NCBI GenBank assembly: GCA_965116055.1
Contig: OZ220466.1
Location: 744,001 to 808,000, forward strand
DNA: 64,000 nt
Reading direction: 5' to 3'
From: Bin55 sp965116055
Lineage (GTDB): Bacteria > Pseudomonadota > Gammaproteobacteria > Pseudomonadales > Azotimanducaceae
In this document: one piece after another, positions 57,293-64,000 of the stretch
Position numbering within the stretch: position 1 is the stretch's first letter
How the letters are laid out: each line of letters opens with the position of its first letter
Notes under the pieces: model-generated
The model's input: the letters and a program-made list of their open reading frames with translations, nothing else
Databases searched by the model: none
Told to the model about the DNA's origin: nothing
Position numbers and translations under genes: made by a program

Positions 57293-59194
57293 ATGGTTGA
57301 ACTTGGTTTAGACGTCAAAAAACCTGCTCGGCAGTTTGCTTTGCTCGGCACTCGTCGACTATCGCCGTTGTTCATTACGCAGTTTTTCGGCGCTTTCAAC
57401 GATAACGTCTACAAACAAGTACTGTTAATGCTATTTGCATTCAGTTCGGTTGCACTGTCGTACGACACCGATTTGCTCAACAACCTTGCTGCAGGATTGT
57501 TCATTCTGCCGTTCTTTCTGTTTTCTGCGACCGCCGGTGCGCTAGCCGATCGTTACGATAAGGCGCAGCTGGTTCGAGTCGTGAAAGCGGCTGAAATTGT
57601 GGTTGCGCTACTTGTCGGCGTTGCGTTATTTACGCAGAGCCTTGTGGCCATGCTCGCGGTGCTATTCCTATATGGGGTACAGTCTACATTCTTCGGCCCC
57701 TTGAAGTTCTCGTTATTGCCACAGCAGTTACATCCTGCCGAACTCGTTGGCGGTAATGCCATGATCGAAATGGGTACATTCGTTGCGATTTTGCTTGGAA
57801 TGATCGTTGGCGGCGTACTTGGCAATTCAGATCTGTTAGGCGGTATAACCCAAGTAAACCTCTGGGTAACGGTTGCAGTGATTTTGACGGCAATGCTTGG
57901 CTTCATTGCGTGTCTGCGGATTGCACCCGCACCAGCCTCTGCAAACGCAACGATCAACTGGAATCCCTTTACCGAAACTGTCAATCTCATTCGCTATTCG
58001 ATGGAACGCAAGGCTGTGTTCCGTTGCGTATTGGGTGTGTCTTGGTTCTGGCTGCTAGGTTCCGTCATTCTGGTGCAAGTACCCAACCTTACGAAAGAAT
58101 ATCTCTATGGTGACGGCACAGTAGTGACTGTGCTTCTAGTCGTGTTTACGGTTGCGATTGCGATCGGCTCGTTGATCTGTGAACGCCTTAGTGGTAATAA
58201 GGTTGAAATTGGATTAGTGCCGCTCGGTGCGGCAGGAATGAGTATCTGGGGTATTGATGTTTATTTCAGTATTGGCGCTATCGAGCCAGTCGCGGTGCGT
58301 GGAGCGTTTGAATTTCTTGCTGCCGACGGCGTCCCACGTTTACTTATTGATTTAGCGTTTATCGGTATTTCGGCTGGCGTATTCGTAGTACCGATGCAAT
58401 CGCTTATCCAGAGTCGAACACCGCCGGACAAGATGGCAAGAGTCATCGCGGCAAATAACGTGCTTAATTCCGGTGCGATCGTGCTCGGAGCCGGTATATC
58501 TATCTTGTGGCTAACGGTACTAGGGCAGGATATTCCTTCGTTAATTCTGCTCGTCGCAGTGTTAACGGCCTTCGTCACGCTATATATAGTCGTGACGGTG
58601 CCGGAATTTGTCATGCGTTTTATCGTTTGGTTGGTGAGTCATTCGGTTTATCGTGTCGAACACACGGATCTTGACAAAATCCCCGAAAAGGGGCCTGCGG
58701 TGCTCGTATGTAACCATGTAACCTATGTAGATTTCATGTTGCTTGCAGGGGCCATTCGTCGCCCCTTACGATTTGTAATGGACCGTTACTACTACGACTT
58801 GCCTGTGGTCCGATTCGTGTGTCGAATTGGTGGTGCTGTGCCGATCACAACGAAGGAAAAGGATGAGACGGTATACGAGCAGGCTTTTGAAAAGATCAAA
58901 GAGGGGTTGTCACGAGGCGAGATCTTTTGCATTTTCCCAGAAGGACGATTGACGCCAACAGGCGAAATATTGCCGTTCCAACGGGGCATTGAGCGTATTT
59001 TGCGCGAGAGTCCGGTACCTGTCGTGCCAGTAGCACTTGGCGGTATGTGGGGAAGCTATTTTTCTAAATCTGAGGGTCGGAAAAAACTGTCTAAACGCGT
59101 TCGAGTGTCGGTTGGCGATACACTACCGCCAGAAGATGCGACCGCCGATGTATTACATCATGAAATACGCGCATTGCGCGGGGACGCACGGTGA
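57293..59194 (+). CDS. MFS transporter fused to 1-acylglycerophosphate-type acyltransferase (LplT-PlsC)
   Basis: 633 aa. Residues 1-430 form a 12-helix major facilitator of the LplT lysophospholipid-flippase type. Residues about 440-625 are a PlsC acyltransferase: HX4D motif with His475 and Asp480 (NHVTYVD) and FPEGRLT with Glu550. The known three-part proteins of this kind continue with an acyl-ACP synthetase (Aas) domain of about 500 residues; here the frame ends cleanly after PlsC. Likely role: flip lysophospholipid inward and reacylate it, with acyl donor made elsewhere. Its end overlaps the GNAT gene by 4 bases. Confidence 0.88.
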   Translation: MVELGLDVKKPARQFALLGTRRLSPLFITQFFGAFNDNVYKQVLLMLFAFSSVALSYDTDLLNNLAAGLFILPFFLFSATAGALADRYDKAQLVRVVKAAEIVVALLVGVALFTQSLVAMLAVLFLYGVQSTFFGPLKFSLLPQQLHPAELVGGNAMIEMGTFVAILLGMIVGGVLGNSDLLGGITQVNLWVTVAVILTAMLGFIACLRIAPAPASANATINWNPFTETVNLIRYSMERKAVFRCVLGVSWFWLLGSVILVQVPNLTKEYLYGDGTVVTVLLVVFTVAIAIGSLICERLSGNKVEIGLVPLGAAGMSIWGIDVYFSIGAIEPVAVRGAFEFLAADGVPRLLIDLAFIGISAGVFVVPMQSLIQSRTPPDKMARVIAANNVLNSGAIVLGAGISILWLTVLGQDIPSLILLVAVLTAFVTLYIVVTVPEFVMRFIVWLVSHSVYRVEHTDLDKIPEKGPAVLVCNHVTYVDFMLLAGAIRRPLRFVMDRYYYDLPVVRFVCRIGGAVPITTKEKDETVYEQAFEKIKEGLSRGEIFCIFPEGRLTPTGEILPFQRGIERILRESPVPVVPVALGGMWGSYFSKSEGRKKLSKRVRVSVGDTLPPEDATADVLHHEIRALRGDAR

Positions 59195-59613
59195 ACACGC
59201 GAACTGGAAAGCTAAGGACATCTGCAGCAGTAGGGCTACCCGAACACCCACGTGACTACCCAATCTCTCGTCCTCATGAGGATGAAATTCCAACGAAGCT
59301 GCTTGAGCTAAGCGATGACGCGCCTATTGATCTCGACAATATACGCGTGGCGAAAAATGGCAACGAGGTTGTAGCCGCCTATCTGTTCAAACGCTTATCG
59401 CCTTTACAGTATGCCGTTGAGGCTATTGGAGTGGTTTGCTCACACCGACAGCGCGGGTTAGGGAGCTGGATGCTGGCGCACGCTATCGGCATGATTGAGT
59501 CGAAGGGTGGCCGGGAGGTCATTGTTCGTAGGTCTCGCTGTGGTTTTTTGGAGCGATTCGGTTTCGTACGTGGCGGATGCGATGAACTTCGGTTAACCCT
59601 GACGGCCGAGTAA
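59191..59613 (+). CDS. GNAT-family N-acetyltransferase
   Basis: 140 aa. The acetyl-CoA site RQRGLGSWML (86-95) fits the R/Q-x-x-G-x-G/A motif. A beta strand before it (AVEAIGVV) and the C-terminal FLERFGFVRGG, a common GNAT ending, support the call. GTG start overlaps the MFS-acyltransferase stop (GTGA). Substrate unknown. Confidence 0.8.
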   Translation: MNTRTGKLRTSAAVGLPEHPRDYPISRPHEDEIPTKLLELSDDAPIDLDNIRVAKNGNEVVAAYLFKRLSPLQYAVEAIGVVCSHRQRGLGSWMLAHAIGMIESKGGREVIVRRSRCGFLERFGFVRGGCDELRLTLTAE

Positions 59614-59615
59614 CT

Positions 59616-60089
59616 ATGGCAGTATCCCAGACTATCCAATCGTCCATGCCAAGGGTGGATGGCGGTGCAGTTGCAATCATCAAATCCAAGTGGCATGCAA
59701 ATTTAGTGACCAATATGAGTTCGGCATGTAAGCAAATATTGCTTGACCACGGAGTTGACACTGTGTGTGAGTACATGTTGCCCGGAACGCTCGAAATGCC
59801 CCTTGCCGTTCGCGCGTTAGTAGATGAAACTAAGTACGATGCGTTCGTGTGTCTAAGCGTTGTCGAAAAAGGTAAGACAGCGCACTTCGACATGATCATT
59901 CATGCTACGACGCAGTCGTTACAACGCGTTTCCGTTGAATTCAAGGTGCCTGTGATCAACGAAATCATTGCGGTGTACAACCTTTCGGATGCTATTGAGC
60001 GCACCTCGGACGACCAGTTCAACAAAGGAATAGAAGCTGCAGCTGCGGCGCTTGAGATGATTGCCTTCCTTCGGCAGCGATCAGATTGA
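59616..60089 (+). CDS. 6,7-dimethyl-8-ribityllumazine synthase-like protein
   Basis: 157 aa. PGTLEMP (56-62), the loop VVEKGKTAHFD (82-92) and a late NKG (126-128) mark the lumazine synthase fold. The general acid His (90) and the phosphate-contact Arg119 in AIERT are present, but the usual Arg-Gly-Glu-Thr is Lys85-Gly-Lys-Thr. It may be a true RibH, a type II form, or a paralogue with another task. Most gammaproteobacterial ribH genes sit beside nusB, not in a cluster like this. It starts 2 bp after the GNAT gene and overlaps the next by 4 bases. Confidence 0.75.
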   Translation: MAVSQTIQSSMPRVDGGAVAIIKSKWHANLVTNMSSACKQILLDHGVDTVCEYMLPGTLEMPLAVRALVDETKYDAFVCLSVVEKGKTAHFDMIIHATTQSLQRVSVEFKVPVINEIIAVYNLSDAIERTSDDQFNKGIEAAAAALEMIAFLRQRSD

Positions 60090-62971
60090 CGTCGGCACAA
60101 CTCACGCCATCCTGGCTTGATGCCGTAATTCCTAGCGTCCGAAACCTACGTTCCTTTGACGAGACGCGTCGGCTTCGCCCGCAATCTTCCACACGACCGG
60201 TGGCGGGTAGTCAGGATCCCCGCGTGATTGCAGCGTTGCGGCGCTTTGAGTTAGATTATTTTCCTATTAACTTGCAGCTTGAGCAGTCTATAGCCGGGTA
60301 CCCACAGCTTGAAAACAACTGGTCGTATGAACTTGAAGTTGACCATGATGGTATTGGCATTAAAGCCGTTTCGACATGGGGCGCAATAACGGCATGCAGT
60401 ACCCTGGCAGCGCTCGCTTCGCAAGATGGAACCTTGCCGCATTGCGTTCTCTCTGACGAACCAGCCTATCCCTGGCGAGGCTTAATGATCGACACTAGTC
60501 GGCATTTCATCCCGATCGCGACGCTCAAAGAGACCATCGAACTGATGTCTTGCTACCGACTGAATACGCTCCATTTAAATCTTTCGAATGACCAAGCTTG
60601 TCGATTTGCGAGCGAAAGTTATTCGCGACTTGCTGCCGAACCGCACTACACGCGTGACGAACTGGCATCCTTAGTTGATTTTGCGGCTGATCGGGCGATT
60701 CGTATCGTGCCGGAATTGGACGTACCCGGGCACACGACTAGTTGGGTAGCGGCTTATCCGGCGTGGGGTGCCGGTGAACGGCCTGAGCCGTCCACGCAGT
60801 TCGGGGTACACGAAGCGTGTTTGGATCCGACGCGTCCTGAAGTGCTTGATGCGGTCAAGCAGATTTTCACTGAATTGTGCGATATCTTCCCAGATCAGTA
60901 CATACATCTGGGAGGCGACGAAGTCAATTCGACTTGGTGGGACTCAAACGCAGGTATTCAACGGTGGATGAAGGATCGCGGTATGCAATCCGCGCATGAG
61001 CTGCAAACATGGTTTGTAAAACAACTGAATCAACACCTCGCATTGCTTGGCAAACGTACGATTGGATGGGACGAGATCCTGGCAGAAGAACTGCCGCAGG
61101 AAATGACCATTCAAGCTTGGCGAGGGGCAAACGCCACGGAGGCAGCCATTCGTAGTGGGCACACCACAATCGTGTCTTCGCCGTATTACTTGGATCTATT
61201 TTTTCCGGCCGACTATCACTATCGCTTTGAACCAAGCATGTCAACAGCGGCTATGGCGGTCGCACAGAAGGAAACCGCAAACGATTCACGATTAGCCCAC
61301 ATACATGAAGGTCTGCAATGGCAGTTCGATTTCGGCAAGGTTCCGCCACTAGCTCGTCGCCACGGCGGTCGCACGATAGGGGGTGAAGCTTGTATGTGGA
61401 GTGAAATGGTTGATGCCGATACGCTGCACACCCGCGTGTGGAGTCGCATGCCAGCTATCGCAGAGCGACTATGGGCCGGCGCCCGAGCGCTCAACCATGA
61501 ATCAATGTACCGACGACTGGAATGTAGTTTAAGTCATTGGGGCAAACGATGGCAGATTGCGGATCTCGGTAAAGTCCCAGCCAATCGGCTTCAGGCTCAG
61601 ATGAAACCATTGATCGAACAACTTGAACCGATTAAGTGGTATGCCAGATTGATCGGCATGCCACGTGTTCGCGCACGCACCTCGGGGCAGGTCGAAAGCT
61701 CCTTTACGAGACCGTATGACATTCATACGAAGTTGGATCGGTTGGTTGATTTCCTGCCGCCGGAGAGTTTGGAAGCGAGACGGGTCGTTGCTTCGTTGCA
61801 AGCTGGCGATTCGCTCGGTGCATGGTGTGAAAAATGGAAACGTCAGGCGGCCGATTTCGAACACGGTGAGATACAAGACCAAGATATATCCGAGCTTCGT
61901 CGGCTAAGCCGAAATCTTTTGCGGCTGGCGGAAATCTACGAGGGGAAGCGACCTGCAGACATGTCCTTGGCCGACCCTGTTGGAGAGTACCTCATTCCTG
62001 TGGCAGCGCCGATCTTGCATGACGCGATTCGAAAGATCGCCGCACAATTCGGTACGACCGGTTCGGTCCGTGAAATCACCAAGGGCTACATCAACGATAC
62101 TTTTGTGATTGGTGAGCAAATCGTGCTGCAGCGCATCAACGCGCGCATCTTTGATGTCTCAGCGGTATTGAGCAACCGCCGAAAACTAGATTCTGCCATT
62201 CACAATTTGGTCCCTTCGCGCATGATTGCCTCGGATGGCCAAGATTTTGTGGTTGGCGTCGAGAGTGAGATTTGGCGTGCGACCCCCTATATAGAAGCTC
62301 GCAGTTTTGATGTGCTACCTGTGGAACTGTGTGTGGCGGCTGGCGAGGCGTTCGGCTGCTTTTTAACCAAACTTCAAACTAGCGATAAGCGTCCTGATCC
62401 TGTGATTCTTGGCTTCCACGACATCAATCAATATCTACAGGAATTGGATGCTCAAAACCCAACATCCGAAACGCAAAGATGGTTCAATTTCGTAAACTCA
62501 AGACGTTCGACGGTGGCGCACTTCAATCAAGACGAGTTCCAGGTCATTCATGGCGATTGCAAAGTGAACAACCTGTTGTTTGAGTTGACAACGCCTCACG
62601 TCAAGAGCATCGTAGACCTGGATACGATGATGTGGGGTCATCCGGCGTGGGATTTCGGTGATCTCGTCCGTTCGACGTTAACTAGAACGAAGGATCTATC
62701 GAAAGATCGAACACGCCTGCGCATGGTTACCAAAGGTTTCAAGCGGCGCTATCGAATCGACTCAGGTGTTGTTGATACATTTGCCCAGGCGCCGGCTCAC
62801 ATGAGTTTCATGTTAGGCGTGCGTTTTCTCGCAGATCATTTACGAGGCGATTCGTATTTCAAGGTGGTGTCGCATGGCGACAATCTAACTCGCGCAGTCG
62901 AACAATTCGAGCTAAGTGACCGTTTAACTCACTTGGTTGACGAATTTAAAGCATGGATACAGTCTGATTAA
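60086..62971 (+). CDS. GH20 beta-N-acetylhexosaminidase fused to an APH-family sugar kinase
   Basis: 961 aa. Residues about 30-130 are the GH20b-like N domain; 130-470 the GH20 barrel, with Asp278-Glu279 of HLGGDEV as catalytic pair and WDEIL, GGEACMWSE along the barrel. A linker to about 630 is followed by a phosphotransferase domain to about 955: VIHGDCKVNN with Asp824 and Asn828, and IVDLDTMMWGHPAWDFGDL with Asp844/Asp846 for Mg-ATP. The kinase resembles N-acetylhexosamine 1-kinase (NahK) and related APH folds. No signal peptide, so cytoplasmic. Inferred role: release N-acetylhexosamine from a glycoside and phosphorylate it in the same protein, for example in peptidoglycan or chitin-fragment recycling. 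TTG start overlaps the previous stop; the start is moderately certain. Confidence 0.87.
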   Translation: MTSAQLTPSWLDAVIPSVRNLRSFDETRRLRPQSSTRPVAGSQDPRVIAALRRFELDYFPINLQLEQSIAGYPQLENNWSYELEVDHDGIGIKAVSTWGAITACSTLAALASQDGTLPHCVLSDEPAYPWRGLMIDTSRHFIPIATLKETIELMSCYRLNTLHLNLSNDQACRFASESYSRLAAEPHYTRDELASLVDFAADRAIRIVPELDVPGHTTSWVAAYPAWGAGERPEPSTQFGVHEACLDPTRPEVLDAVKQIFTELCDIFPDQYIHLGGDEVNSTWWDSNAGIQRWMKDRGMQSAHELQTWFVKQLNQHLALLGKRTIGWDEILAEELPQEMTIQAWRGANATEAAIRSGHTTIVSSPYYLDLFFPADYHYRFEPSMSTAAMAVAQKETANDSRLAHIHEGLQWQFDFGKVPPLARRHGGRTIGGEACMWSEMVDADTLHTRVWSRMPAIAERLWAGARALNHESMYRRLECSLSHWGKRWQIADLGKVPANRLQAQMKPLIEQLEPIKWYARLIGMPRVRARTSGQVESSFTRPYDIHTKLDRLVDFLPPESLEARRVVASLQAGDSLGAWCEKWKRQAADFEHGEIQDQDISELRRLSRNLLRLAEIYEGKRPADMSLADPVGEYLIPVAAPILHDAIRKIAAQFGTTGSVREITKGYINDTFVIGEQIVLQRINARIFDVSAVLSNRRKLDSAIHNLVPSRMIASDGQDFVVGVESEIWRATPYIEARSFDVLPVELCVAAGEAFGCFLTKLQTSDKRPDPVILGFHDINQYLQELDAQNPTSETQRWFNFVNSRRSTVAHFNQDEFQVIHGDCKVNNLLFELTTPHVKSIVDLDTMMWGHPAWDFGDLVRSTLTRTKDLSKDRTRLRMVTKGFKRRYRIDSGVVDTFAQAPAHMSFMLGVRFLADHLRGDSYFKVVSHGDNLTRAVEQFELSDRLTHLVDEFKAWIQSD

Positions 62972-62982
62972 AGCGCTTTAAT
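62967..62982. other. palindrome containing both convergent stop codons
   Basis: ATTAAAGCGCTTTAAT is a perfect 16-bp palindrome holding the TAA of the GH20-kinase gene on one strand and the TAA of the amidohydrolase gene on the other. Only 6 bp separate the two stops. Confidence 0.55.
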
Positions 62983-64000
62983 TGGTTAACCCGTACAAAC
63001 GTTCGACATTTGTACGGGTGATCTTTTCTCGGTCATTCGCATCAATCCCGTCAAACATTTCGTCGAGCACTTCTAAGGAACATGGCCAAGTAGAGTCGGT
63101 ATGAGGGTAATCCGACCCCCACATTAAGTTGTCAACGCCGATGAGATGCCTAGTCGCCAATGCTGCTTGATCGTCTTCAATGGTCGCAAAGAATTGTCGA
63201 TGCCACACTTCGTGCGGTTGAGGTTCCACGTAAGGCTCGGCCATGGTGCGTCGCTCGCGTTGTAAACCTTGTTCAACTCGATCAAGCCAGTGAGCAATCC
63301 AGCCAGCATTAAATTCCGCAACGACAATCTTTAAATTTGGATGCCGCTCACATACCCCTCGGCACATGAATTCGATAATCGTGGACTGCACGGTGTGCTG
63401 AGCACTTGCATAACCGGCGATGCCATCTGGACGAAGTTGCTTACGTCGATACTCACGCGGTACATACGAGCCGCATCCCACATGCATCGAAAGTGGGAAG
63501 TTCGCCTCTTCGGCTATGGACCAAAGGTCATCGTACGCATCATCGAAATACGGTCGTTCGACCGGCGATGTACAAGGGATGCAACCACCTTTGAAACCAA
63601 GTTTGATGACGCGCTTAAGTTCATCAATGGCAGCAACAGGATCTTGTACTGGCAAGGCGGGTAGTCCGTGCAAGCAGCCTTCGCTTGCCGTTTCATAATC
63701 ATGAAGCCAATCGTTGTAGTTCTTCTGGATAGCCACGAGTAGCTTGGTGTTTTTCATCCCAAACATACCGAAATAACCGGGATATAAGAACTCCGCGGCT
63801 AAGCCATCAATTTTCTGATCTTCATGCCGATGTGCACCGTCAACCAAACCGGGACGCATTCCAGCATAGCCGCTCTTAAATAACGCGACAAGCTCCGGGT
63901 TCTGCATATGAGCCACGTCAGGTTTATGACCATGCTTTCGGGTTAGTGGACCGTTATGACTAAGGCGCGTAGCTGCCATCCCCATTTGAGCGACGCTTAT
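62978..64000 (-). CDS. amidohydrolase (metal-dependent hydrolase, ACMSD-like), 5' end outside window
   Basis: At least 335 aa are visible. MHVGCGSY (about 187-194), VVAEFNAGWIAHWLDR (about 240-255) and MWGSDYPHTDSTWP (about 290-305) are the amidohydrolase-2 TIM-barrel metal and active-site segments; the C-terminal DREKITRTNVERLYGL helix is typical. An ATG at 63985 opens the visible part, but family members normally start with a DxHxxP metal motif that is missing, and the frame stays open to 64000, so the true start is beyond the edge. The reaction cannot be named; relatives decarboxylate or hydrolyse aromatic or acyl substrates. Confidence 0.82.
   Translation of the reverse strand: MSVAQMGMAATRLSHNGPLTRKHGHKPDVAHMQNPELVALFKSGYAGMRPGLVDGAHRHEDQKIDGLAAEFLYPGYFGMFGMKNTKLLVAIQKNYNDWLHDYETASEGCLHGLPALPVQDPVAAIDELKRVIKLGFKGGCIPCTSPVERPYFDDAYDDLWSIAEEANFPLSMHVGCGSYVPREYRRKQLRPDGIAGYASAQHTVQSTIIEFMCRGVCERHPNLKIVVAEFNAGWIAHWLDRVEQGLQRERRTMAEPYVEPQPHEVWHRQFFATIEDDQAALATRHLIGVDNLMWGSDYPHTDSTWPCSLEVLDEMFDGIDANDREKITRTNVERLYGLTN

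Overview
The window is about 64 kb of a gammaproteobacterial chromosome. Evidence for this placement is the 16S-tRNA-Ile-tRNA-Ala-23S-5S rRNA operon, the tRNA-Thr/Tyr/Gly/Thr/Trp cluster ahead of secE-nusG, and one continuous rif-str-S10-spc-alpha ribosomal superoperon (secE to rplQ) as seen in Pseudomonas-like genomes. Protein lengths and motifs fit an uncultivated, probably marine or host-associated lineage. The two phytanoyl-CoA dioxygenase-like enzymes would suit a sponge-associated bacterium, but that is only a guess.

Layout. 1-3741: rRNA operon (16S cut by the window edge) with boxA, RNase III-type stems and a terminator. 3883-7682: AT-rich accessory segment with a four-helix membrane protein, a decayed IS5-family element and a DUF262/DUF1524 (GmrSD-like) restriction protein between IS-end-like repeats. 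7749-12622: PhyH-type dioxygenase, MaoC-like dehydratase, second PhyH-type dioxygenase and birA. 12811-17187: RND efflux pump with its membrane-fusion protein. 17517-21608: DUF1800/DUF1501 pair and a PPK2-type polyphosphate kinase. 21687-22395: five tRNA genes, with no tufB among them. 22436-52681: about 30 kb of transcription, translation and secretion genes. 52898-57045: uvrA divergent from a fused O6-alkylguanine-DNA alkyltransferase/TetR gene. 57293-62971: four tightly packed genes (MFS-acyltransferase, GNAT, lumazine synthase-like, GH20 hexosaminidase fused to an APH-type kinase). 62978 onward: amidohydrolase cut by the window edge.

Most notable: drug-target positions carry residues that in other bacteria are resistance-associated or atypical. 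The 23S rRNA has U at E. coli position 2058, S12 has Arg43, and the rifampicin region of RpoB has Glu for D516, Lys for R529, Glu for Q510 and Gly for P567. RpoB also has an extra domain of about 108 residues just before that region. NusG, RpoA and L17 each carry an acidic, probably disordered extension absent from E. coli. The classical L10 and S7 autoregulatory intervals are closed up, while new hairpins lie before rplC and rpsL.

The best candidates for undescribed biology are the alkyltransferase-TetR fusion with a palindrome at its own promoter, the GH20-kinase fusion and its overlapping four-gene operon, and the set of altered antibiotic targets. All family assignments come from reading motifs by eye; no database search was possible.
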